This document shows positions 1 through 5,269 of a DNA stretch of 5,375 nucleotides, one piece after another. The first letter of the stretch is position 1; every line of letters starts with the position of its first letter. The notes below the pieces were generated by a model. The model worked only from the letters and a program-made list of their open reading frames with translations, ran no database searches and was not told the origin of the DNA. The position numbers and the translations under genes were made by a program. The stretch is from Candidatus Aenigmatarchaeota archaeon (GTDB taxonomy: Archaea; Aenigmatarchaeota; Aenigmatarchaeia; Aenigmatarchaeales; Aenigmatarchaeaceae), in NCBI GenBank assembly GCA_028715225.1, contig JAQUSH010000046.1, forward strand, positions 1-5,375, in the 5' to 3' direction.

Positions 1-18
1 TTCTAGGATGGTAACGAT

Positions 19-26
19 TTTAAATA
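19..26 (+). promoter_or_regulatory. TATA box for the Cys-rich surface protein gene
   Basis: TTTAAATA matches the archaeal TATA consensus. Its centre lies about 26 bases before the ATG at 48. Archaeal transcription starts roughly 24-27 bases downstream of the TATA centre, so the transcript probably begins at or within a few bases of the start codon, giving a leaderless mRNA. No Shine-Dalgarno sequence is seen before this ATG, which agrees. Confidence 0.75.
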
Positions 27-47
27 TTTAACAATCTCATATTTATT

Positions 48-1595
48 ATGAAATTAAAGTTTGATAGTCGAGCTCAGTTCTTTATAACTCTTATAGCAAT
101 TGCAGTTGTTTTAACAATAGTTTATCCATATGTTTCTACAGAAGGAGATTTCACGAAAGTAACTTCTAAGATAACTTCCAAATATACGACAAATCCAATA
201 GTCAATGGCATCGTGTATTTTTCTGGAGACTATTCTCTAAAAATTAATTATAATGGAAAAAAATTGTCTGGCGGTAATATATATTTTGCAAAAGTATACA
301 GAGAATCTGGTGCGGTTCCAAATAGATATGATGTAGATGATCAATTATATAAAACATTCTATGGATCAAACACTAAAATTAATATTGAATTTGTTGAGAA
401 CTACCCAAGCAATTATTTATATGTTCCGATGGAACAGTTGGATCCAATGTTATTTACATATTATGTAGTAATATATTCTGGAAAAGAACCATATGAATTT
501 AATAAAACAGTTACTATATTCAAAGCATATCAATTCAAATCACTCTATAAAGCATCTAATAGTTATAATGGATCAACATGTGGTACGGTTTGCGATGAAC
601 ATTGTAATCAAATATTGACACGATGCAAACCAAGTTCTGAAGTATTCGGTGATAGTTGTTTCCAACAGAAAAGCTCAACCTGTAAAAAGAATTGGTTTGG
701 TCAGTGTACTGGTTCTAAAACAATAAACAGCTGGTGTGCTTCGGGCGTTCCCCAAGGTTATGTTCCAGCAGTGAATACAACAAACCCAACAGACTCCTGG
801 GATGTAGGAGTAAACGCAATAATTGTAGGAACTGATAGAGATAAAACAATGCTCTTCAATGGGAAAGAATATTCAATACATATTTTTTCAATCGTATTAG
901 AAACAATAAATGGTGTGACTGTTCAAGCTATTAACGGAACTATAAATGGCGAACGATTTTTAACACCGGCAGGATATACAACTGAATTGGCAGATGGTGT
1001 ACAAATTAAAATAGTCAATATAGCTGTTGATGAAGCCAATAACAAGAATTATATTTTAATATTATTTACTGCGCCCGTATCTGTATGCACAGACTCAGAT
1101 AATGGAACCAACTATCTAATAAAAGGAAATGTTAAGATAAACAATGAAATTGTTTGCGAGGATAAATGTGATGCAAATGGTTATGTGACTGATTGTGTTT
1201 GTACAAAGATGAGTTGGAATGCAAGTTACTCAAATACATCAACAAGTGGAATTTCAGTTGGTTATACTACAACATCGATGAACTGTAATGGTAGTTATGG
1301 TGCAGGCGCTGTTTGTCAAAATGGTGCATGTAAACCAGACTGCGGTAATGGTATTTGTGATAATGGTGAAACTTGTTCTTCATGTTCTACGGACTGCGGT
1401 GCGTGCCCAAAATCTTGCGTTTCTAAATATGCAGCATGTAATACAACTTTAAACTGTTGTACGAATTTATATTGTTCCAGCGGAACTTGCAAATGCCAGA
1501 CAGCGGCGCAGGCGTGCAGTTCTTCTAAACCATGCTGTTCACCACTAAATTGTCTGCATGGATATTGCTCTTCTTCAGGCGCACAAATAGTATAA
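48..1595 (+). CDS. Membrane-anchored Cys-rich surface protein with two C-terminal knottin-like modules
   Basis: Probable extracellular protein of 515 aa; I do not recognise a named family for the full length. Residues 10-29 form one hydrophobic segment after a short basic N-terminus. Residues 7-11 (SRAQF) resemble an archaeal class III (prepilin) signal, with R at -2 and A at -1, so it may be pilin-like. Residues 40-165 look beta-rich. Residues 178-230 hold eight cysteines. Residues 254-346 form a beta-rich domain in the style of archaeal S-layer proteins (FNGKEY, NGERF, LADGVQIKIV). Residues 432-453 carry the CGNGIC...GETCSSC...DCGAC motif common in secreted proteins. Residues 457-481 and 483-507 are two modules with identical C-C-CC-C-C spacing. 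There are 34 cysteines, suggesting many disulfides, and about nine N-X-S/T sequons. The start is supported by the TATA box at 19-26. The gene is more AT-rich than the next one. A role in adhesion or partner contact is only inference. Confidence 0.9.
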   Translation: MKLKFDSRAQFFITLIAIAVVLTIVYPYVSTEGDFTKVTSKITSKYTTNPIVNGIVYFSGDYSLKINYNGKKLSGGNIYFAKVYRESGAVPNRYDVDDQLYKTFYGSNTKINIEFVENYPSNYLYVPMEQLDPMLFTYYVVIYSGKEPYEFNKTVTIFKAYQFKSLYKASNSYNGSTCGTVCDEHCNQILTRCKPSSEVFGDSCFQQKSSTCKKNWFGQCTGSKTINSWCASGVPQGYVPAVNTTNPTDSWDVGVNAIIVGTDRDKTMLFNGKEYSIHIFSIVLETINGVTVQAINGTINGERFLTPAGYTTELADGVQIKIVNIAVDEANNKNYILILFTAPVSVCTDSDNGTNYLIKGNVKINNEIVCEDKCDANGYVTDCVCTKMSWNASYSNTSTSGISVGYTTTSMNCNGSYGAGAVCQNGACKPDCGNGICDNGETCSSCSTDCGACPKSCVSKYAACNTTLNCCTNLYCSSGTCKCQTAAQACSSSKPCCSPLNCLHGYCSSSGAQIV

Positions 1596-1601
1596 AGTTA
1601 A

Positions 1602-1610
1602 TTTTATATA
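1602..1610 (+). promoter_or_regulatory. TATA box for the pilin gene
   Basis: TTTTATATA lies 7 bases after the stop of the preceding gene. Its centre is about 27 bases before the ATG at 1633, so the pilin mRNA is probably leaderless. No Shine-Dalgarno sequence precedes the ATG. This makes the pilin gene its own transcription unit despite the 37-base gap. Confidence 0.7.
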
Positions 1611-1632
1611 GCAGCCCTGCTTAAAATAATCT

Positions 1633-2049
1633 ATGAAGAAAGGTATTTCGCCTTTGGTTGCAACAGTTCTGTTAATAGCAATAACAATGGCAGTCGCAGC
1701 TGTACTAGCCAGCTACGTTCAAAGCATACCTGAGAAGGTCCTGCCAAGCGCTTCATGCGTAGGTGGATCAGTAAGATTCATTTCTTCAGATTATCCAAAA
1801 TGGGAAAGTGACAGAATAGTCGCTGTAGTTGAAGCAAGAACAGCTACTCTAAAGAATTTCAGGTTCGCAGTTCTTATGACAGACGACACGGTCAACACAT
1901 ATAACGATGTAAATGGTCAGTCGCTTGATTCAGGAAGATCCGGACAAATAAAAACAGAAATCCTAAGCATCTCACCGAGCAATGTTAAAGGTGTACAAAT
2001 ACAGACAAGCTGTCCTGATGTAAAAACAGAGTTTACAGCACTAAAATAA
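1633..2049 (+). CDS. Archaeal type IV pilin (class III signal peptide)
   Basis: Pilin subunit of 138 aa. The N-terminus MKKGISPLVATVLLIAIT is a textbook archaeal class III signal peptide: two lysines and a glycine, then ISPLVATVLLIAITMAVAAVLASYV, the hydrophobic helix that forms the pilus core. A prepilin peptidase of the PibD/FlaK type should cut after G4, leaving I5 as the first mature residue. It matches the archaeal type IV pilin N-terminal family (DUF1628-like). The head domain, residues 40-138, is beta-rich with only two cysteines, C42 and C127, well placed for one disulfide joining the start and end of the head. The SGQIKTEILSISPSNVKGVQI stretch is typical of the C-terminal half of such pilins. 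No pilus ATPase, platform protein or peptidase gene is in the window, so assembly must depend on genes elsewhere. The start is fixed by the signal peptide and the TATA box at 1602-1610. Confidence 0.93.
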   Translation: MKKGISPLVATVLLIAITMAVAAVLASYVQSIPEKVLPSASCVGGSVRFISSDYPKWESDRIVAVVEARTATLKNFRFAVLMTDDTVNTYNDVNGQSLDSGRSGQIKTEILSISPSNVKGVQIQTSCPDVKTEFTALK

Positions 2050-2052
2050 AGA

Positions 2053-2060
2053 CTTAAATA
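2053..2060 (+). promoter_or_regulatory. TATA box for the zinc-ribbon / DUF151 gene pair
   Basis: CTTAAATA sits 3 bases after the pilin stop codon. Expected transcription start is near 2083, which leaves a leader of about 28 bases before the ATG at 2111. Unlike the two genes upstream, this transcript would carry a Shine-Dalgarno sequence (2096-2101). Confidence 0.55.
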
Positions 2061-2095
2061 GTCATTACTTCTATAGATTATTACTTATTTTAAAT

Positions 2096-2101
2096 GGAGG
2101 T
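2096..2101 (+). promoter_or_regulatory. Strong Shine-Dalgarno for the 48-aa zinc-ribbon gene
   Basis: GGAGGT, complementary to the archaeal 16S rRNA 3' end, lies 9 bases before the ATG at 2111. It decides the start of this small gene and supports it being translated. It is the strongest ribosome binding site in the window. Confidence 0.8.
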
Positions 2102-2110
2102 TTGATAAAT

Positions 2111-2257
2111 ATGGCAGAAGGAAGATGCATGAAATGCAAAAAATCAGTTGAAATAACACAGGGACAAGAAGTTGTCATGAAAAACGGTATGAAAGCAATG
2201 AAAGGCAAATGCGGAACTTGCGGAACTGTTGTCTTTAGAATTCTAGGAAAGGCGTAA
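2111..2257 (+). CDS. Small zinc-ribbon protein, DUF5679-like
   Basis: A 48-aa cytoplasmic protein beginning MAEGRCMKCKKSVEI and ending in GKCGTCGTVVFRILGKA. Two CxxC pairs, C6/C9 and C34/C37, would bind one zinc ion as a zinc ribbon. The layout, with a first CxxC near the N-terminus, a central basic stretch (VVMKNGMKAMKG) and a final CGTCGT followed by a short hydrophobic strand, matches the small archaeal DUF5679 family as I know it. Members have no established function; RNA or DNA binding is often supposed from the fold. The gene is supported by GGAGGT 9 bases upstream, a TATA box at 2053-2060 and full length for the family. The next gene begins 8 bases after its stop, so the two are probably co-transcribed. 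Confidence 0.9.
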   Translation: MAEGRCMKCKKSVEITQGQEVVMKNGMKAMKGKCGTCGTVVFRILGKA

Positions 2258-2265
2258 GTGTTTTT

Positions 2266-2739
2266 ATGAAGAAGAAACACTTTCCTCTTTTACCTATTGT
2301 TATTATATTGGCTACTATCGTATTTGCGTATGCCGTTGTCTCTCATTATTCTACAGACGGTTACGTTAAGGTAGATAAGCTGAGCATAGACGGAAATAAC
2401 ATCATTTTCGGTACAGGCTGCAGAGCTATAGTGGCTGAGACCTCTGAAGAGCGTGCATATGCTATTCAGTTAGGATTAGATAAGACAATAAACAGCCGAC
2501 CGCTGACGCATGATACATTCGCAGAGACATTAAAGAGTTTTAACATAACATTAGAAGCTGTCAAGATCAAAGCATACGATGGCCAGTTCTATTATTCTGA
2601 TATGATTTTGTCAAATAATAAGAAAGTTCTGACTTTAGATACGATGCCGTCTGACGCTATTGCTATAGCAGTGCGTCTAGATGCGCCGATCTACGTGAAT
2701 GAGACGCTTTTGAACGAAATCGGAGAAGACATTTGCTAG
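2266..2739 (+). CDS. Membrane-anchored bifunctional nuclease (DUF151/BFN) domain protein
   Basis: A 157-aa protein. Residues 1-4 are MKKK and residues 7-26 form a single hydrophobic segment, predicted as an uncleaved anchor with the rest outside by the positive-inside rule. Residues about 34-150 match the DUF151 (bifunctional nuclease, BFN) family. RPLTHD at 78-83, DGQFYYSDMIL at 105-115 and DTMPSDAIAIAVRLDAPIYV at 125-144 correspond to the conserved RPxTHD, GTFYA and RPSDAIALALR..PIYV blocks. In family terms the R of RPSDA is replaced by M (M127). Characterised BFN proteins are soluble with DNase/RNase activity, and many members have unknown roles. C52 and C157, the last residue, are the only cysteines and could form a disulfide, in keeping with an exposed domain. 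Two sequons (N93, N145) also fit. It lies 8 bases after the zinc-ribbon gene with no clear promoter of its own. Nuclease activity is unproven here. Confidence 0.88.
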   Translation: MKKKHFPLLPIVIILATIVFAYAVVSHYSTDGYVKVDKLSIDGNNIIFGTGCRAIVAETSEERAYAIQLGLDKTINSRPLTHDTFAETLKSFNITLEAVKIKAYDGQFYYSDMILSNNKKVLTLDTMPSDAIAIAVRLDAPIYVNETLLNEIGEDIC

Positions 2740-2749
2740 TGGATAAGTA

Positions 2750-2757
2750 TTTAAATA
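2750..2757 (+). promoter_or_regulatory. TATA box for the large surface protein gene
   Basis: TTTAAATA, identical to the box at 19-26, sits 10 bases after the stop of the DUF151 gene. Predicted transcription start is near 2780, giving a leader of about 6 bases or fewer before the ATG at 2786. Confidence 0.7.
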
Positions 2758-2769
2758 TTAAATGTGTAA

Positions 2770-2776
2770 TTTTTTT
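2770..2776 (+). terminator. Possible T-tract terminator after the DUF151 gene
   Basis: Seven consecutive T residues lie 31 bases after the stop at 2739. Archaeal RNA polymerase can terminate at T-tracts on the non-template strand without a hairpin, so this could end the zinc-ribbon/DUF151 transcript. It lies between the TATA box and the expected start site of the next gene, so it would not affect that gene. Tract length alone is weak evidence in an AT-rich genome. Confidence 0.3.
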
Positions 2777-2777
2777 A

Positions 2778-2782
2778 GTGAT
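2778..2782 (+). promoter_or_regulatory. Short Shine-Dalgarno (GTGAT) for the large surface protein
   Basis: GTGAT is part of the archaeal SD consensus GGAGGTGAT and stands 3 bases before the ATG at 2786. Whether it is used depends on the exact transcription start, which may fall inside it. The DUF5654-like gene at 5270 has the same GTGAT with the same 3-base spacing. Confidence 0.45.
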
Positions 2783-2785
2783 TAG

Positions 2786-5086
2786 ATGGCTTACAAGGTA
2801 TCATTAACGGTCGCAGCGCTTCTTGCACTATCTTTAATGGTAGTTGGAGTATTTGCTCTTGCTAGTACAACAGGAGAATTTGATGTTTCAGATAGTATAA
2901 TATATGCTAATTGGATAAATGGTTCTAATACAGATCTTGGCTGTTATTCAAATCTTACATCTATCACTAATAACTTGGGTGCAGGCGCAATCAATTTAAC
3001 TATTGTAAATTTAAATTCTAGTATTCCATTAACTGTTTATAACGGAAATGAATATGATAACACCATACTTATACCGGCTCTTACTACCAAACCAGTATAT
3101 CTAAAATATGAAACTGGTTCATTGACAGCAGGAACCCATTTGTTTTCTATTGAAATTCGTGATACGGGAAATCCGACAGAAAAAGCAGCTATTTCTCTAA
3201 ATCTAACTAAACCTACTGATATTGCAAACTTAATTACAGCACCAATTGAAAATAAACGAAATGTTAATGTTGACGGAACGATAAATGTAACATTTGGAAT
3301 CAATAATACAGAAAGTTACGATCTTATTATAACTGGTGTTAATTATACTAATCTTACAGATGGAACCGGAATAATACTTCTAAATGAAATAAATCTTGGA
3401 GCTGGAAGTATTGTTTCTGGTGAAAATGTTTTGTATGGTAGTAATTATACGATAAATAAAAACTGGGCAAATACTTCTGGTTTGTATATAGGAACGGTTG
3501 GAATTAATACATCAAATGGATGTACATATCAGTCATATAATTTGCCAGTAAACATAAATCTTACAAATGAACTTGATAATTCTATAGTAAGCATAATCAA
3601 CACAACTCTAGGAAATGATATGGCTTTACCTGGGGGAGAAATTAATATAATCGTTAATCCAAGATACTGGGATGGTACTCTGGTAACAGGTCTTACGAAT
3701 GATTCATTTTCAATTTGGATCGATCATAAAAATAACTCAATATTAACAACAGATGCAAAATACAATCTAACTCTAGATTCAACAAATCTGACAGAAAATG
3801 TTGATAGCTATACATTAAAAACGTTTATTCCTTCAAGTGCTCTTGGAGGAAATTATATAATATATATCAACGCAACAGATGGATTAAATAGTGATATCGC
3901 AGAATATAGTACATTTGTAATAGATCAGACAGCACTGAAACTTACACCAATTAATTGTGGGGATGGAACTCTTCATGTTGGAAATAATACTTATTGTGGT
4001 TTTAATCTAACAAACTATGGATACCGAACCGCAAAAACAATCAATATAAGTTATTACCCAGAAAATTGCTTGAGTGTTAATCCGACAAGTAAAAGTTCAT
4101 TCTTTGATGTTGGTGTGTTAACAAACTATACAGATTATACAACAATAACCGGTTTAGCAACTGGAACATGTAATCTTTGGATTAATGCCACGACCTCAAA
4201 CAATGTCAAGTGGGATGTTCAAGATATATCAATATCATTCGCAGTTTCAATTTCAACAATTGCACCAACATCAGATAATCCTGTTACAACAGTGAGCAAC
4301 ATAGTTAACACATATTCACACGCTATGACTGTTACAGCTCCTTCGGCATTTGAACTTACACAGGGCGGAACAGCTTCAAAGACAGTTACTGTGAAGAACA
4401 CAGGAACTTATGTTGAAAAAGCAGTTGCATTGAGCATAAGCGGAATAGATGCTTCATGGTACACAATCGCAACAGGCGAGCAATTATTCTCTTCAGGACA
4501 ATCTAGAACTTATGATGTATCTTTCAAGATACCAGAGACAGCTGAGCCTGGATCTTACACAGTAAAATTCACAGCAAAAGGTTCTACAGTATCTGGAACA
4601 GGTTCGACTACCTTGAAAGTCCTGCCAAATGCAAATACGCAGACACAAATAAAAACAAACCTATCAGAATACAAAGTTTTGTATGATAATCTTTTATTAT
4701 TATTCAACCAATCAAAAGCATCTGGAAAGAATATCTCTGCTGATATAGAAGGAACATTGAACGAGATAACAGGTCTGATAACAAAAGCTGATTCATATGT
4801 TGAATCAGGAAAATATATGGAAGCCTACCAGACAATAGTTCAGTTAAGAGCACTTATGACAAAGGCACAAGAGGGTTTGACAGGAGCTGCTGTAGCTGGT
4901 TCAGGATTTAACTTTTCATTGCCTCAGATAACTCCAGAGATAGGTGCTGTTATAGTAGCTGCTATAGCTGTAATAGGAGTTGTAATATATTTTGTAAAGA
5001 AGAAACCGAGCAAACCTAAGATGCCAAGCATGAAAAGATCTAGTTCAGGGTTCGGCGACAAGCTTAAAGACAGATTTAAGAAATAA
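2786..5086 (+). CDS. Large glycosylated-type surface protein with Ig-like and NEW3-like domains and C-terminal membrane anchor
   Basis: A 766-aa extracellular protein. Residues 1-26 are a secretory signal peptide with a likely cut after ALA (24-26). Residues about 30-140, 150-260, 265-380 and 383-487 read as four beta-sandwich (Ig-like) domains. Six cysteines lie at 53, 246, 391, 404, 428 and 462. Residues about 515-613 resemble the NEW3 / CARDB-type domain (LTQGGTASKTVTVKNTG, then IPETAEPGSYTVKFTAKG), usually found in archaeal surface proteins and next to glycosidases. Residues 616-700 are helical, perhaps a helical hairpin or short TPR-like stalk. Residues 719-737 form a transmembrane helix, and 738-766 a strongly basic cytoplasmic tail. 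I count about 24 N-X-S/T sequons in the first 480 residues and four after. No catalytic motif is seen. A structural envelope or adhesive role is inferred. The start is supported by the TATA box at 2750-2757, GTGAT at 2778-2782 and the signal peptide. Confidence 0.92.
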   Translation: MAYKVSLTVAALLALSLMVVGVFALASTTGEFDVSDSIIYANWINGSNTDLGCYSNLTSITNNLGAGAINLTIVNLNSSIPLTVYNGNEYDNTILIPALTTKPVYLKYETGSLTAGTHLFSIEIRDTGNPTEKAAISLNLTKPTDIANLITAPIENKRNVNVDGTINVTFGINNTESYDLIITGVNYTNLTDGTGIILLNEINLGAGSIVSGENVLYGSNYTINKNWANTSGLYIGTVGINTSNGCTYQSYNLPVNINLTNELDNSIVSIINTTLGNDMALPGGEINIIVNPRYWDGTLVTGLTNDSFSIWIDHKNNSILTTDAKYNLTLDSTNLTENVDSYTLKTFIPSSALGGNYIIYINATDGLNSDIAEYSTFVIDQTALKLTPINCGDGTLHVGNNTYCGFNLTNYGYRTAKTINISYYPENCLSVNPTSKSSFFDVGVLTNYTDYTTITGLATGTCNLWINATTSNNVKWDVQDISISFAVSISTIAPTSDNPVTTVSNIVNTYSHAMTVTAPSAFELTQGGTASKTVTVKNTGTYVEKAVALSISGIDASWYTIATGEQLFSSGQSRTYDVSFKIPETAEPGSYTVKFTAKGSTVSGTGSTTLKVLPNANTQTQIKTNLSEYKVLYDNLLLLFNQSKASGKNISADIEGTLNEITGLITKADSYVESGKYMEAYQTIVQLRALMTKAQEGLTGAAVAGSGFNFSLPQITPEIGAVIVAAIAVIGVVIYFVKKKPSKPKMPSMKRSSSGFGDKLKDRFKK

Positions 5087-5099
5087 GACTACTTCTATA

Positions 5100-5107
5100 T
5101 TTTTATA
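5100..5107 (+). promoter_or_regulatory. TATA box for tRNA-Val
   Basis: TTTTTATA begins 14 bases after the stop of the large surface gene. Its centre is about 29 bases before the first tRNA base at 5133, so transcription should start at or a few bases before the mature 5' end. The T run inside it (5100-5104) could also help terminate the upstream transcript. Confidence 0.6.
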
Positions 5108-5157
5108 CTTCACTATTGCTAAATATAAGTATGGGTCAGTGGTCCAGCTCGGTTAAG

Positions 5158-5188
5158 TTTGATTTTTAGAAATGAAAATCAATAACAT
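5158..5188 (+). other. tRNA intron 1, non-canonical, D-arm (31 nt, between positions 23 and 24)
   Basis: The flanks form a perfect bulge-helix-bulge. The outer stem CG/CG is 5150-5151 with 5190-5191. The 4-bp central helix GTTA/TAAC is 5152-5155 with 5183-5186. Each 3-base bulge, AGT (5156-5158) and ATA (5187-5189), is cut after its second base. The intron itself has an 8-bp perfect stem (5159-5166 with 5175-5182) and an 8-base loop. Splicing at these points restores the D stem, which fixes the boundaries independently. The numbering 23/24 assumes C13 opposite A22 in the D stem. Confidence 0.9.
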
Positions 5189-5202
5189 ACGCTGCCCTTA
5201 CA

Positions 5203-5217
5203 ATCGAAAGATTAGAA
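5203..5217 (+). other. tRNA intron 2, canonical 37/38 position (15 nt)
   Basis: This very short intron lies between A37 (5202) and A38 (5218). The motif is: outer stem CTGCC/GGCAG; central helix CTTA (5197-5200) with TTAG (5212-5215), three pairs plus one U-U mismatch at the wobble base; bulges CAA (5201-5203) and AAA (5216-5218); and an inner 2-bp stem closed by a GAAA tetraloop (5206-5209). Removal gives the standard loop CTTACAA. Confidence 0.9.
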
Positions 5218-5261
5218 AGGCAGATATCACAGGTTCAAATCCTGTCTGACCCACCATCATT

Positions 5262-5266
5262 GTGAT
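5262..5266 (+). promoter_or_regulatory. Short Shine-Dalgarno (GTGAT) for the DUF5654-like gene
   Basis: GTGAT lies 3 bases before the ATG at 5270, matching the end of the SD consensus GGAGGTGAT. It supports this ATG as the start and suggests translation from a transcript that begins upstream, probably the tRNA promoter. Confidence 0.5.
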
Positions 5267-5269
5267 ATT

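Larger units (their letters stand above)
5133..5256 (+). tRNA. tRNA-Val (anticodon UAC) with two introns
   Basis: The acceptor stem GGGTCAG (5133-5139) pairs perfectly with CTGACCC (5246-5252), followed by discriminator A and an encoded CCA (5254-5256). The T arm is ACAGG / TTCAAAT / CCTGT (5229-5245). The anticodon stem is CTGCC (5192-5196) with GGCAG (5219-5223). The anticodon is TAC at 5199-5201, which reads GUA and identifies valine. The D arm only forms after removing 5158-5188: GTC at 5142-5144 pairs with G5157, A5189 and C5190, and the D loop has the usual GG (5151-5152). A second intron at 5203-5217 interrupts the anticodon loop after position 37. Removing 31 and 15 bases leaves 78 bases including CCA, a normal class I length, with C48 available to pair with G15. 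The gene is followed after 13 bases by a protein gene. Confidence 0.95.

Noticed and set aside
1341..1406. The CGNGIC...GETCSSC...DCGAC stretch as a metal-binding or ferredoxin-like site
   Set aside because: The spacing matches a common secreted, disulfide-rich motif, and the protein is predicted to lie outside the cell, where structural disulfides are more likely than iron-sulfur clusters.
2094..2105. ATG overlapping the SD of the zinc-ribbon gene, as an upstream start or mini-ORF
   Set aside because: It reads ATG GAG GTT TGA, a three-codon frame formed by chance from the SD sequence. It is not in frame with the gene.
2071..2280. Minus-strand open frame of 69 codons opposite the small zinc-ribbon gene
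   Set aside because: It is the reverse complement of a gene with a strong SD and CxxC motifs, and it has no promoter or recognisable product.
3037..3303. Minus-strand open frame of 88 codons inside the large surface gene
   Set aside because: It lies wholly within a clear coding region on the other strand, with no start signals or family resemblance.
4219..4401. Minus-strand open frame of 60 codons inside the large surface gene
   Set aside because: Same reason: it is an antisense shadow of the real gene.
5159..5182. Inverted repeat with an 8-bp stem, considered as a terminator hairpin or an insertion scar
   Set aside because: It is the inner stem of the D-arm tRNA intron, and the surrounding bulge-helix-bulge explains it fully.
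5133..5256. A broken tRNA or phage attachment remnant
   Set aside because: All arms pair well once the two introns are removed, the CCA is encoded, and no integrase gene or repeated tRNA 3' end is seen in the window.
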